A stretch of 33,571 bases of DNA from Mesorhizobium sp. (GCA_004020315.1 SAQG01000053.1:1-33571), one strand, 5' to 3'; counted from the first letter of the stretch, positions 7,759 to 17,949 are shown. Numbers and translations are program-made. The notes: generated from the sequence alone by a model not told the origin.

Positions 7759-8691
7759 TCATGCTGCCGAAGCCCGCACCGCTCTGACCGGCGAGGCCGC
7801 CATGGCGGGAGCGTAGCGGCGGGTCATCATCGCGCAAAACTCCGCAAATTCCTCCGGCACTAGCGGCGGACTTGTGTGATGCGGCATCACTCCGCGGTGC
7901 TCTGGAGTGAAGCAGAAGGTGATTGTGACGTCGAAATCGGCAAGTGCTTCCATCTGCCGGTCGTACCAATCCAGCGCATTCGGCCTAAAACTGTCTGCCC
8001 AGGAAAGCCCGGTCCGCAGATTGGTGACGCCCAGCCGTTTCATCCATGCGACGGCGTCGTCCAGCCGGGGATCTTCAAAGTGGAACCATTGCACCAGTCC
8101 CATCTCGGGTGCGTAACGCAGGAATTCCTCGAGCGCGGGCTTGGGCGTACCGTCTTCGCGTAGCAGGCCCATGTAGAAGTGGCGATAGTAGGAGGAGCCT
8201 TCCGCCTCGCGATGACGCGTCGTTGCCCCCCATTCGCGCGGAAGATCGTAGAGGCTATACCATTGTACGCGCGAGGCATTGCCGAGCAGCAGTTCTGCGC
8301 TCCTACGCAAACCCCACAGCTGTACCTCCTCGGCCCCGAAGCTCGACACACCAACTTCGCTGACCCATACGGGAAGCTCGGTGATGGTCGAAATCTCGCC
8401 GATCTTCTGGGGCCATTCCTGAATCTGCCAGAGATTCCAGTCGAGCGGGAAGCCATGCACACCGACGGCATCGACATGATCGAGCACCCCGTACCCCTTC
8501 ATGAGCGCCATGAAATCGGCATCGATCGGCGAAATGCCGCCCAGGATCTTGGTCACGGCGGGGTTTTCCGATGCGATCGCATCGGCGGCCAGTATTGCCA
8601 TATTGGCGAAGCGGCTCCAGTCGGGGTCGAGTTCGGGATCCCAATGGGACTTGTTGTTCGGCTCGTTCCAGATCATCGCAGCTTCAATCAT
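7759..8691 (-). CDS. Glycoside hydrolase clan A-like protein, apparently circularly permuted
   Basis: This 310-residue cytoplasmic protein resembles GH39-type beta-xylosidases in parts, but the order is altered. It opens almost directly with the acid/base motif MIWNEPN (E10), runs through strands 5-8 including VGVHGFPLDW and the nucleophile-type motif LPVWVSEVGVSS (E112). It then continues from about residue 190 with what is normally the N-terminal part of the barrel (VQWFHFEDPRLDDAV, LGVTNLRTGLSW, LDWYDRQMEAL, ITFCFTPEHRG, FAEFCAMMTRRYAP). The ATG at 8691 has AAGGA upstream and overlaps the preceding gene by eight bases. The frame stays open upstream to 8940, but that stretch lies antisense-free within the methyltransferase gene in another frame and has no protein character. 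Hydrolase or transglycosidase activity is inference. Confidence 0.75.
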   Translation of the reverse strand: MIEAAMIWNEPNNKSHWDPELDPDWSRFANMAILAADAIASENPAVTKILGGISPIDADFMALMKGYGVLDHVDAVGVHGFPLDWNLWQIQEWPQKIGEISTITELPVWVSEVGVSSFGAEEVQLWGLRRSAELLLGNASRVQWYSLYDLPREWGATTRHREAEGSSYYRHFYMGLLREDGTPKPALEEFLRYAPEMGLVQWFHFEDPRLDDAVAWMKRLGVTNLRTGLSWADSFRPNALDWYDRQMEALADFDVTITFCFTPEHRGVMPHHTSPPLVPEEFAEFCAMMTRRYAPAMAASPVRAVRASAA

Positions 8692-9445
8692 GAAGTTGTC
8701 CTTTCGACGGGTAGACGGCGCCGCCACCGGCCGGCTCATCGGCGGCGCGGCAGAAATAAACCTCTTGTTCCGGGTGCAGCACGATCTCGAAGCCGGCGCT
8801 GCGCAGCATCGCTTCGGTGCAGGCGCGATTGGGAATCCACCAGTTAGTTGGGTCGTCGGCATAGCGATGCTCGACGAAATGCAGCTTGGGAAACTCCGGC
8901 CGGTCGAACAGATCGTGTGTCCAGAATGGATAATTCTCATCGAGTGCAGGCAGTTCGATGCTGCCGCGCTGCATGGACTGGAAGATCATCAGGTCGCCGG
9001 CAACGTGCTCCCGGATCAGATCGAGAGCGAGCAGGGGGTGGCGCAGGTGATACAGCACACCCATGAACAGGACGATGTCGAATTTCTCTCGCAGGGCGCC
9101 GACGTCGTAGACCGACAGCCGCTGGAAATCGATGTCACAGTCCGCGATTTCGGCGGCGAAGCGCGCCTGCGCCAGATAGGCTTCGTCGAAATCGATGCCG
9201 AGCACGCGGCCGGCGCCGCGTCGCTTCATCTCGATCGAGTAGAAGCCGGCGTTGCAGCCTATGTCGAGCACGGCCTTGCCGGACAGATCGGCAGGAATGG
9301 CGTCGGCGAACTTGCGCCATTTGATCAGCGGGTAGTTGCCGAGGAAATGGTCGGGGGCGGTTTCGACGCCCGCCAACTCCATATTGTGGAACCAGGGACC
9401 AAGGGCATCGATGCGGCGGCGGATTTCGGCGTTCGAATGCAGCAT
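8684..9445 (-). CDS. SAM-dependent methyltransferase, CmoB-like (Rta_06860-type)
   Basis: A 253-residue class I methyltransferase with the N-terminal signature PWFHNMELAGVET and the KWRKFADAIP segment shared with the CmoB-like group. Motif I is VLDIGCNAGFYSIEMKRRGA, followed by VLGIDFDEAYLAQARFA and LFMGVLYHLRHPLLAL. I recall a TIGRFAM subfamily of this type found in oligosaccharide clusters (TIGR04290), which would fit; that name should be verified. The likely role is O- or C-methylation of a sugar intermediate. Its stop codon lies inside the start of the glycoside-hydrolase-like gene. Confidence 0.87.
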   Translation of the reverse strand: MLHSNAEIRRRIDALGPWFHNMELAGVETAPDHFLGNYPLIKWRKFADAIPADLSGKAVLDIGCNAGFYSIEMKRRGAGRVLGIDFDEAYLAQARFAAEIADCDIDFQRLSVYDVGALREKFDIVLFMGVLYHLRHPLLALDLIREHVAGDLMIFQSMQRGSIELPALDENYPFWTHDLFDRPEFPKLHFVEHRYADDPTNWWIPNRACTEAMLRSAGFEIVLHPEQEVYFCRAADEPAGGGAVYPSKGQLHD

Positions 9446-9447
9446 GA

Positions 9448-10254
9448 CTAGCCTCCTTCGCCTGGATGGCTTGGTATCTGTGACTGCCCTGACAGCACGA
9501 ACATGAGGTTTTTCGGGTCCTCCAATGTAGTGTCGTTGTTCTCAAGCAGCCGAAGTGCGGTGCGGTAGCCGTTGAAAGTGCCGACGTCGACATAGGCGGT
9601 GCCTGCCTTGACGCCGTAAGCCTCACCGCCGGCGGCCAGATAGGCGTTGATCAGGGTACCGACGTATTCGTCGCTTTGATCCCGCTCGCGCCAAAGCGCG
9701 GCAAGCTGGTGAAGTATGCGGCCAGGCATCTTGAATGCACCCCAGATCCAGTTCGTTGCGGCGTCCTGCTGCTTGACTTGGATCTCCCTCACTCGGTCGT
9801 CCTGGTCGAGAACGACGGCATCGAAGAGTTCTGGGTGATCCACCGGGAAGAGTAGAAACGACAGCCGGTCGTCCGGCAGCCGGCAAAAGCCATCTTCCGG
9901 AAACCAGATCGTATCGGGCAGGCCGATCAGAACCGTCTCGTCCGGCGCGACCAGCGGCGCGGCGCGGAAGATCGCATCACAAAGACCGACGGGGGTGGGC
10001 TGCACGACAAATAGTGCGGCGGCGTCGCCGTAGCCGGCGGCGTAGTACTCGAGGATGTCCGATTTTCCCGATCCGATGACGAAGCAGATTTTGTCGACGC
10101 CGTTGCGCACCATGCGACGCACCAGGTATTCGCTCACCGCGCAAGGACGCTCGGTCTGGCCATCGATGCGGCTGCCGACCGGCAGGAGCTCCTTCGAGAA
10201 GCCGAGCGGTTGAATGCGGCTGCCGCGGCCGGCGGCGGGCACGATGCCCAACAT
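9448..10254 (-). CDS. Sugar-1-phosphate nucleotidyltransferase
   Basis: A 268-residue enzyme of the RmlA/GalU-type family that activates a sugar-1-phosphate with an NTP. The signature G-x-G-S-R-x-x-P loop and catalytic lysine appear as IVPAAGRGSRIQPLGFSKEL near the N-terminus, and a metal-binding-type Asp lies in VLIGLPDTIWF. The ATG at 10254 shares one base with the preceding stop codon (TGATG), so translation is coupled. The frame remains open upstream, but that part overlaps the CgeB-type gene and is not protein-like. It presumably supplies an NDP-sugar to the operon's glycosyltransferases; which sugar cannot be told. Confidence 0.88.
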   Translation of the reverse strand: MLGIVPAAGRGSRIQPLGFSKELLPVGSRIDGQTERPCAVSEYLVRRMVRNGVDKICFVIGSGKSDILEYYAAGYGDAAALFVVQPTPVGLCDAIFRAAPLVAPDETVLIGLPDTIWFPEDGFCRLPDDRLSFLLFPVDHPELFDAVVLDQDDRVREIQVKQQDAATNWIWGAFKMPGRILHQLAALWRERDQSDEYVGTLINAYLAAGGEAYGVKAGTAYVDVGTFNGYRTALRLLENNDTTLEDPKNLMFVLSGQSQIPSHPGEGG

Positions 10255-11357
10255 CAGATTGCTTCCTTCAACGGCTCGCCCGCCGTCAAGCCCTGCAATG
10301 AATCGGACAGGATGCGGTCCAGTTCCCTGGCACGCTGCGCAGAGGTGTGTTCGTCCAACACCCGCTCGCGCGCACGGCGCCGGATTGCGTCGACTTCGCT
10401 GTCGGGCAGGCCGACTGCCGCGACCACGTCGTCGGTGGTGTCCGCCAGGATGATCTCGCTGCCGGGTTGGAAAAAACTGCTCAGCCCGGGCCATGTGTCG
10501 CTCACGATGGCCGCGCCGCAGGCTGCCGCCTCGAACAGCCTGCCCGAAGGACACCAGCCCCTCTTGGCCATCGCCTCGCGGGTCACGTTCAGCGTCAGGC
10601 GCGATGAGCAGAAGAAGGCCGGATGATCCGCGGGCGGAAGGTGCCTGACAAAGAAGATGTTTTCGCCCCACGGAAATTCGTGCGGATATTGGGCGCCGCC
10701 GATGACGAAGCGGTGGTCCGGCAGGTGCGCCGCCGTGCGCACCAGCAGCTTTTCGACGCCGGCCTGGCGGTCAGCCGCATAAGTTCCGAGATAGGATAAA
10801 TCGCCGGCGAATTCCGCCCGGGGCTCTGCCGGCCGGTGTCGCTCGGGATCGACATGACCGTAGAGAGGCAAGACACGGCGAGCACCCAGCAGCGTTTTCA
10901 GCGCATCGATTGCGGTTCCCCCCGTATAACTCAGGACGAGGTCGAAATCGCGAAGGCCTTCAGGCCCGTAATACGCCGGTCGTAGACCTTGTTCGATCCG
11001 GGCAAGTGTGACTGGCGTGTCCAGATCGTAGAAAACTTTCAACCCGCGACAGGCCTGCTGCGCCAGGCGCGATGCTTCCACGGCGTCGGGGCAATAAGAC
11101 GTGACGATCACGACGTCCGATTGCCCGATCGCCTGCTCGGCGACATGGCGAATGTCCTCCCACTCCGGATAGAGAACGACATCGCCGCCATCGAGATGAT
11201 CGAGATCGCGCGCGCCGGCATAGTATGGGGTGTTGCGTTCGAAGAAGGTGACGGACCAGCCCAGCCCGCCGAGCGCACGGATCAGCCCGCGCCACAGCGT
11301 CGCGTGTCCGTTGCCCCACGAGGAGGTGACGGTGAGACCGAAAATGACCATACGCAT
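10254..11357 (-). CDS. CgeB-type glycosyltransferase (paralogue 1)
   Basis: A 367-residue GT-B protein of the CgeB/Glyco_trans_1_2 kind. The N-terminus reads FGLTVTSSWGNGHATLWRGL, a motif repeated in the operon's other three members. The C-terminal donor domain has FVRHLPPADHPAFFCSSRLTLNVTRE and GRLFEAAACGAAIVSD. CgeB of Bacillus subtilis is involved in spore-coat glycosylation; the substrate here is unknown. It is closest to the paralogue at 14620-15729 (shared SSWGNGHAT, FYD[IL]DTPVTLA, TLNVTR). It is 13 bases downstream of the phosphatase gene. Confidence 0.85.
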   Translation of the reverse strand: MRMVIFGLTVTSSWGNGHATLWRGLIRALGGLGWSVTFFERNTPYYAGARDLDHLDGGDVVLYPEWEDIRHVAEQAIGQSDVVIVTSYCPDAVEASRLAQQACRGLKVFYDLDTPVTLARIEQGLRPAYYGPEGLRDFDLVLSYTGGTAIDALKTLLGARRVLPLYGHVDPERHRPAEPRAEFAGDLSYLGTYAADRQAGVEKLLVRTAAHLPDHRFVIGGAQYPHEFPWGENIFFVRHLPPADHPAFFCSSRLTLNVTREAMAKRGWCPSGRLFEAAACGAAIVSDTWPGLSSFFQPGSEIILADTTDDVVAAVGLPDSEVDAIRRRARERVLDEHTSAQRARELDRILSDSLQGLTAGEPLKEAI

Positions 11358-11370
11358 CCGGCAGTCCTCG

Positions 11371-11963
11371 TCAGGCGGCTTCGTTTAATCGGATCAGCTT
11401 GGAGCCCCAGTCACCCGAGACGACCGTGGTGATCGAAGCGGGGTCGATGTCGAAGCGAAAACAGTCTCCCAGCGGCAAGCCGAGCACCTTGCAGACGGCA
11501 GCCTTGATCACATCGGCATGGCTGACCAGTGCCACGGACTGGTTCTGGTAGCGTTTGCGAAGCTGTTGCATCAGCGAGATGACACGTTGCTGGACGTCCA
11601 GCATGGTCTCGCCGCCCGGCGTCCTCGCCTGCTGACGTTGACTGTTCCACACCCGCCAGTCGGCGTCCTGGCTCAACTCTTCGAAGGTCTTGCCCGACCA
11701 CGCGCCGAAGTCGATCTCATCGAGCTCTGGGCAGATTGTGATCTTCTCGGGACTGCAGGCGATTGCGATCGGTTTTGCCGTTTCCAATGTTCGCTCGCGG
11801 GGGCTGCAACAGATGGCCGCTAGCGGCCGGGGCGCCATGTGGCTGGCCAGGCGCAAGGCTTGTGCCTTGCCGGTTTCGCCAAGGCAAACTCCAGCCATGC
11901 GTCCGGCAAGATAGTCGCCGACATTGTCGTGCGCCGCATGGCGGATCAAAAAGAATGTCGTCG

Positions 11964-11967
<4 letters not shown>
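11371..11967 (-). CDS. Histidine phosphatase (phosphoglycerate mutase-like)
   Basis: A 198-residue branch-1 histidine phosphatase. The phosphorylated His is in FLIRHAAHDN near the N-terminus (RHA instead of the usual RHG). The second His is in VALVSHADVIKAAV, and the glutamate region is CPELDEIDFGAWSGKTFEEL. Such enzymes dephosphorylate small sugar phosphates. Directly after inositol-3-phosphate synthase, it could free inositol or remove phosphate from a glycosyl-inositol phosphate (inference). The ATG at 11967 overlaps the ino1 stop by four bases (ATGA). Confidence 0.88.
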
Positions 11968-13067
<1,100 letters not shown>

Positions 13068-13109
13068 GAAACTGCCGCCATCGCTGTTGAAGGTAAGTTC
13101 CTGGCGCCG

Positions 13110-13134
13110 AACTGTCAGCTGCCAGGAATGTTCC
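13110..13134 (-). promoter_or_regulatory. Candidate EcfG promoter of ino1 (GGAAC-N16-AGTTCG)
   Basis: GGAAC (13134-13130), 16 bases, AGTT (13113-13110), then CG: the same form as the katE and operon sites. It lies in a 160-base gap inside the minus-strand gene array, 43 bases upstream of the ino1 GTG. It would give the ino1-to-methyltransferase half of the operon its own stress-controlled transcript. Confidence 0.65.
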
Positions 13135-13227
13135 CGCGACCTGGAAAAATCGCGAATTTCAATTCGGATCAAAGCTGCGCGCTGCTTTGAGGTGTCTTGG
13201 CCGATCGACGCCTGAGCGCCGCAGCCC

Positions 13228-13428
13228 TCAGTCGAGCCTTCGCAGCATATCCGCTTCTTTTTCCAGGATGGCGGCCACTTCCTCGGGCTCAAGATGGGTC
13301 ATCATCAGGCTCACACAGCATTCGAGGTAGGTGATCGAGGCACGTCTCAGAAAGGCAGCCGTTTCCCTTTCGGCCATTTGCTCGATGTCCTGGGTGGATC
13401 GTTTTCGATGCACGGGTCCGTTCTCCAT
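13228..13428 (-). CDS. Small helical protein of unknown function
   Basis: From ATG 13428 this encodes 66 residues, rich in charged helices (TQDIEQMAERETAAFLRRAS, LEPEEVAAILEKEADMLRRLD). I recognise no family. The frame is also open from GTG 13506 (92 aa), but a perfect EcfG-type promoter at 13444-13468 lies inside that extension, so a later start (ATG 13428 or 13377) is more likely; the promoter leaves only a very short leader for 13428. It stands between the UDP-glucuronate decarboxylase-like gene and ino1. Confidence 0.55.
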   Translation of the reverse strand: MENGPVHRKRSTQDIEQMAERETAAFLRRASITYLECCVSLMMTHLEPEEVAAILEKEADMLRRLD

Positions 13429-13443
13429 GCCGATATCATCGCC

Positions 13444-13468
13444 AACGGCGAGCTCGACTGGATGTTCC
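13444..13468 (-). promoter_or_regulatory. Consensus EcfG promoter (GGAAC-N16-CGTT) before the small operon gene
   Basis: GGAAC (13468-13464), 16 bases, CGTT (13447-13444): an exact match to the EcfG consensus. It is internal to the minus-strand array, upstream of the small unknown gene and 377 bases upstream of ino1, so it could also feed the downstream half of the operon. Confidence 0.65.
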
Positions 13469-13549
13469 CATAGTGACAAAAAGTGAGAGCGCGTTGGGAC
13501 GGTCACGGTCCCACCATGACCATGCCCGAGGGCGCAGCTCTCCCTGACT

Positions 13550-14596
13550 TCAGGCCGGCAGGTTTTGCAGTCGGTCTGAAGCAGACCTCACGCTTGTCGC
13601 AATTGGGGAAATTCGATCCTCGTTGCGGCTGGCTTCGAGCTCCACAAAATAGCTGATCGTCTGCATCAGGCCTTGCTTGAGCGGCACCTTTGGCGACCAA
13701 TCGAGCAGGCTTTTTGCTCGGGAAATGTCCGGTTGCCGCCGGCGAGGGTCGTCTTGCGGCAGTGGCAGGAATTTCAAGACCGAGTTGCTGTGGGTCATAT
13801 CTCTCACCAATCCTGCCAGTTGAAGAACGGTGAATTCCCCGGGATTGCCCAAATTGACCGGTTGGCGCGGATTGGGATCGACATCCATAAGGCGGACCAG
13901 ACCGTCAACCAGATCGGAGACGTAGCAGAACGACCTGGTCTGCAGCCCGTCGCCGAATATCGTCAGTGGTCTCTTCTCAAGGGCCTGCATCACCAGGTTC
14001 GAGACGATCCGGCCGTCGGCAGGATCCATCCTCGGGCCATAGGTGTTGAAGATGCGCGCGACCCGGATGTCAGCCATTTCGGTTCTCAAATAGTCGAAGC
14101 ACAAGGTTTCGGCGGTTCGCTTGCCTTCATCATAGCAGGCACGGGGACCGGTGCAGTTCACGTGACCGACATAGTCTTCCCTTTGCGGGTGCTGTTCGGG
14201 ATCGCCATAGACTTCGCTTGTCGATGCCTGCAGGAAGCGCGCACTATTTCGGGCGGCAAGCTCAAGCAGATTGAGGGTTCCGATCACGCAGGTTCGCGTG
14301 GTGTGAACCGGATCGGCTTGGTAGCGCGGCGGTGATGCCGCGCACGCCAGGTTGAAAATGCGGTCCACCGGCTCGGCAAGGTCCAATGGTCGGCAAATAT
14401 CCTGCTCGATCAGCCGGAAACGAGGACGGTCCATGATCGAGACGATGTTTTCCATCCGACCGGTAAGAAAATTGTCGACACAGATCACACGGTACCCGAC
14501 CTGAAGCAGTGTTTCGCAAAGATGCGAACCGAGGAAACCCGCGCCGCCGGCGACAAGCGCCGTTTTGGTCCGTTGCGTCCTTCTTGATTGCCGCAT
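13550..14596 (-). CDS. UDP-glucuronate decarboxylase-like SDR enzyme (UXS family)
   Basis: An extended SDR protein of 348 residues. The NAD loop is ALVAGGAGFLGSHLCETLL. The stretch FNLACAASPPRYQADPVHT and the ASTSEVYGDPEQHPQ, GPRACYDEGKR segments (YxxxK catalytic pair in YDEGK) are characteristic of UDP-xylose synthases, which convert UDP-glucuronate to UDP-xylose. ATG 14596 is preferred because AGGAG lies nine bases upstream; ATG 14623, which overlaps the previous stop codon, has no clear ribosome site. It would supply a pentose donor to the operon's glycosyltransferases. Confidence 0.88.
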   Translation of the reverse strand: MRQSRRTQRTKTALVAGGAGFLGSHLCETLLQVGYRVICVDNFLTGRMENIVSIMDRPRFRLIEQDICRPLDLAEPVDRIFNLACAASPPRYQADPVHTTRTCVIGTLNLLELAARNSARFLQASTSEVYGDPEQHPQREDYVGHVNCTGPRACYDEGKRTAETLCFDYLRTEMADIRVARIFNTYGPRMDPADGRIVSNLVMQALEKRPLTIFGDGLQTRSFCYVSDLVDGLVRLMDVDPNPRQPVNLGNPGEFTVLQLAGLVRDMTHSNSVLKFLPLPQDDPRRRQPDISRAKSLLDWSPKVPLKQGLMQTISYFVELEASRNEDRISPIATSVRSASDRLQNLPA

Positions 14597-14619
14597 CTCT
14601 ATTTTCTCCTGTCTGCCAG

Positions 14620-15729
14620 TCATGCTGCACTTTCGATGTCCAGATCGAGAGCTGGACGTGCCGATCTTGGCCGCGCCAGCAGCGAAACGAATTCGCGAGC
14701 TCTCGCGGCGCCCGTATGTGACGCCAGGATCGTTGCGCGCGCTCGCTTGGCCATAGCCAGCCTGACGCGGTCGGATTGCCTGGACAGGATGTCGATCACG
14801 TCTTCGGCTCGGCCGGCCGTATTGATCGTGGCTGTCGGAAAGAAGCTATCCAGACCGGTCCAGCGATCGCTGATGATCGCCGTGCCACAGGCAGCCGCCT
14901 CGAAGAGGCGTACGCTGGGAGACCACCCAGCCGCTATCATGGAGCTGCGCGTGACGTTCAACGTGTAGCGCTGGCGGCTGTAGAAAGCGGCGTGGTCCGC
15001 CGGCGGCAAGTGCTCGATGCGATCGACGTTGCTTGGCCAGACGGTCTCGGGGGGAAATTGCGAGCCGGCCACGACGAAGCGACGCTCCGGCATGCGTCTT
15101 GCCGGTTCAAGCAGGAGAGCATCCAGTGTGGCCTGCCGGTCCGAGCTGTAAGTGCCGAGGTAGCCAAGGTCCCAGCAGATCGGATCGGTCGTTCGGCGAT
15201 GCCGCTCGGGGTCGACGGAGCAGTAGAGCGGCTCGGCGCGCCGTGCACCGAAGTCCGCAGCCAAACGGGCGAGCGTTGGCCCACCGGTGAATGAGAAATA
15301 GACGTCGAAATACGGAATCTGCCGTCGGCATATGTAGTCGCAATCATCCGCGGCGAGCTTTGCCAGCGTCACCGGCGTGTCGATGTCGTAAAAGCAGAAC
15401 TGGCCCGTGCACAGGGACGCGACAATGTCGATGACTGCTCGCCCTTCCGGAACGAAGGACCCCACCACAACGACATCGGCCCGCTGCAGACAGCGGGCAT
15501 AGGTCCGACGAAGATCGTTCGTCGTTTCGTAGTAGCGCAACGTGCAGAAATCAGGGTCGCGCAGATCGCGATGGTTTGCATACCATGGCACGTCGCGTTC
15601 GAGGAAGGTTATGCGATGGCCGAGCTCGTGCAGGCCCTTCAGCAACCCGCGAAAGGTCGTGGCGTGGCCGTTTCCCCATGAAGAGGACAAAGACAGCCCA
15701 AGAAAAACGATATCGAGCCGCTTGGTCAT
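14620..15729 (-). CDS. CgeB-type glycosyltransferase (paralogue 2)
   Basis: A 369-residue GT-B protein. The N-terminal motif is LGLSLSSSWGNGHATTFRGL. The acceptor-domain segment CFYDIDTPVTLAKLA and the donor-domain segments RIEHLPPADHAAFYSRQRYTLNVTRS (read in two parts) and VRLFEAAACGTAIISD align well with paralogue 1 (10254-11357), showing a duplication within the operon. The ATG at 15729 overlaps the upstream stop codon by four bases. No membrane segment; cytoplasmic. Donor and acceptor unknown. Confidence 0.85.
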   Translation of the reverse strand: MTKRLDIVFLGLSLSSSWGNGHATTFRGLLKGLHELGHRITFLERDVPWYANHRDLRDPDFCTLRYYETTNDLRRTYARCLQRADVVVVGSFVPEGRAVIDIVASLCTGQFCFYDIDTPVTLAKLAADDCDYICRRQIPYFDVYFSFTGGPTLARLAADFGARRAEPLYCSVDPERHRRTTDPICWDLGYLGTYSSDRQATLDALLLEPARRMPERRFVVAGSQFPPETVWPSNVDRIEHLPPADHAAFYSRQRYTLNVTRSSMIAAGWSPSVRLFEAAACGTAIISDRWTGLDSFFPTATINTAGRAEDVIDILSRQSDRVRLAMAKRARATILASHTGAARAREFVSLLARPRSARPALDLDIESAA

Positions 15730-16820
15730 TCGGCTGCCTCCACGGTGGGGCGCTCGAAATGACGCCTGAAGACAGCGTCGGCCACAGCTGCCCGTAACGC
15801 GTAGGTATGCTCGGCAAGAACACGCCGAAGCGCTGATGCGCCGATGGCCTTTGCCCGCTGGGGTGTGAGAGTACGCATGATTTCGGCGACATCGTTGCCG
15901 TCGCGCGCCACCAGGATCTCCTCGCCGGGGACCAGGAACAATTCGACGCCAAGCCAGGCGTCGGTGATGAGGCATGCGCCGGCACCCGCAGCCTCGAAGA
16001 CGCGGGTGGCAGGTGAAAAACCGTTGGCGGCCATGCTGTCGCGGCTGATGTTCAGCACCGCCTTGGGTGTGACATTGAACGCATTGTGGTCCCGCGTCCC
16101 GACGTGGCCGAGCCATGCGACATTTGCCGGAAGCTGCTTGTCACCCCAACCCGATCCGCCGAGCAGGAAACGCTGATCGCCTGAACGGCTGGCCGGATCC
16201 AGGAAGAAGGCTTCGACGCGTGCCTCGCGGTCCGGCAGGCGGTTACCGAGAAAGGCGAGGTCGCAAGCGAAACGCTTATCCTTGGCGACCGGATGATGCG
16301 TTTCGGGATCGAGCGCATTGTAGATCGGCACGCATTCGGCAGCCCCCAGCGCACGATAGGCCCAGACGACCGGATCGCCGCCGCCATAGGTGAGGACCAG
16401 ATCGATTTCCCGCAACGCGCGGTGCAGGGGGTGGTCCGGCTCTTCGCGCAGCTGGCCCAGAGTTGCCGGTGCGTCAACATCCCAGAACACTGTCAGCGCA
16501 TCCGCACGGGCGTGGTCGAGTACGGCGCGCAGCAGCGCCTCGTCCTCGAAGCCTACTCCGCTCGCCTTGACGACGATGTCGGCTTCGCGTGCGCTTGCTG
16601 CCACCTGCATCAGCGCATGCGGGGTCGCCTCGTAGACGACGACGTTGCACCAGTCTGGTGCCTCGATATCGCGGTTCTTCTGCCTGTCGTAGACGTCCGG
16701 TTCATAGAAAGTGATCTCGTAGCCGAGCTGAGAAAGAGCCTTGAGCAAGCCACGGTAATAGGTCGCCGCGCCGTTCCAATAGGACGACAGCAGGCTCGAT
16801 CCATAAAATGCAATCTTCAT
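15726..16820 (-). CDS. CgeB-type glycosyltransferase (paralogue 3)
   Basis: A 364-residue GT-B protein. It begins MKIAFYGSSLLSSYWNGAAT, followed by YYRGLLKALSQLGYEITFYEPD, clearly related to paralogues 1 and 2. Further markers are VFWDVDAPATLGQL, LDLVLTYGGGDPV-type region (IDLVLTYGGGDPVVW) and the donor part KAVLNISRDSMAANG, TRVFEAAGAGACLITD. The ATG at 16820 overlaps the preceding stop codon (ATGA). Substrates unknown. Confidence 0.85.
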   Translation of the reverse strand: MKIAFYGSSLLSSYWNGAATYYRGLLKALSQLGYEITFYEPDVYDRQKNRDIEAPDWCNVVVYEATPHALMQVAASAREADIVVKASGVGFEDEALLRAVLDHARADALTVFWDVDAPATLGQLREEPDHPLHRALREIDLVLTYGGGDPVVWAYRALGAAECVPIYNALDPETHHPVAKDKRFACDLAFLGNRLPDREARVEAFFLDPASRSGDQRFLLGGSGWGDKQLPANVAWLGHVGTRDHNAFNVTPKAVLNISRDSMAANGFSPATRVFEAAGAGACLITDAWLGVELFLVPGEEILVARDGNDVAEIMRTLTPQRAKAIGASALRRVLAEHTYALRAAVADAVFRRHFERPTVEAAE

Positions 16821-17947
16821 GCGACTGTCTCCTCTATGGCGATGGTATCGATGGCCTGGCGGTTGCCGCATTCGGCGAGCACGTCGAACAACTCGTCCGC
16901 CCGGTGCCGGCAAGTGTGCCGCGTCCGGATGGTTTCGAGGCCGGATTTCACCAGAGAGGCAGCCAGGTCAGCATCGTCCAGCACGGCGCGAAGATGACGG
17001 CACATCTCGGCTCCGTCGCGCGCGAAAAGGAAGTCGATGCCTGGCCTGAAGAGTTGCTCGACATCGGCCCAAGGCGCCGAAACGAGCGGGATGCCACAGG
17101 CGAGCGCCTCGAACATGCGGATCGTCGGGATTCCGGGTAGACTCTCCCGATATGGGCGCCGCGGGATGTGGACGGTAACGCGGTAAGCCGCGAATGCCTT
17201 GGGCACGTCGGCATTGGCAATCCAGCCTTCGTAACCCAGGCCGGCAGCGGCAAGATCGGCGAGCGCTTCGCGTGGATAGCGCACGCCATGAACAGTGCCA
17301 CCCAGGCCAAGTTGTTCCACTGGATCGATCAGGAATTCCTTGATTTCGGCACTGCGCTCGTCGTCGCCCCAGTTGCCGATCCAGATCACGTCGGATTTAG
17401 GGTCGATCTCCGGGTGCGGCTTGAACAGGCGCTCATCCGCCGCCTCGTGCCAGGTGAAAGCACGTTTGCCCCAGCCGGCGCGAAGATAGCTTTCCCGCAA
17501 TGCCTCGCCGAAGGCGAGCACGCCGTCATAGCGCTCCAGCCGTAAAGCCGAGATCGCTTGCGTCGCCGAGACAGCGCGATGGTGGGTGTCATGGAACAGA
17601 AGCGTAAAGCCCCCTCCATTCGCCTTAGCCCTGCCGATGCGCTCGATAAGGTCTGGGTCAGTCCATTCGTGGACGATCACCACATCGGCGTCGGCAATCC
17701 AGCCTTCATGGTCGAAGGAGGCGTCGTGGGTCACCGACATCAGCTCCGGAAAATCCTTTCTGAAGCGCTCGATCGCAAAGGGCCCTTTCTGCGCCAGCAG
17801 GTTCGAACGGCTCCAGCCGTCTGCCGGCTCCAGCGCGATCGCCTGGTGCCCGCGTGCAACGAGCTCCCGCATGATGCCGCGCAGGAAATGTGCGTTGCCG
17901 TGGTTCCAGTCGGAAACGACCGAATGGGTATAGAACAGGAACCGCAT
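16817..17947 (-). CDS. CgeB-type glycosyltransferase (paralogue 4, most divergent)
   Basis: A 376-residue GT-B protein with the altered N-terminal motif THSVVSDWNHGNAHFLRG. It keeps the donor-domain signature IRMFEALACGIPLVSAPW. The middle part (VHEWTDPDLIERI, LFHDTHHRAV) differs from the other three, so it probably uses a different acceptor. It lies two bases after the upstream GT4 gene and overlaps the next gene by four. Confidence 0.83.
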   Translation of the reverse strand: MRFLFYTHSVVSDWNHGNAHFLRGIMRELVARGHQAIALEPADGWSRSNLLAQKGPFAIERFRKDFPELMSVTHDASFDHEGWIADADVVIVHEWTDPDLIERIGRAKANGGGFTLLFHDTHHRAVSATQAISALRLERYDGVLAFGEALRESYLRAGWGKRAFTWHEAADERLFKPHPEIDPKSDVIWIGNWGDDERSAEIKEFLIDPVEQLGLGGTVHGVRYPREALADLAAAGLGYEGWIANADVPKAFAAYRVTVHIPRRPYRESLPGIPTIRMFEALACGIPLVSAPWADVEQLFRPGIDFLFARDGAEMCRHLRAVLDDADLAASLVKSGLETIRTRHTCRHRADELFDVLAECGNRQAIDTIAIEETVA

Positions 17948-17949
17948 TG

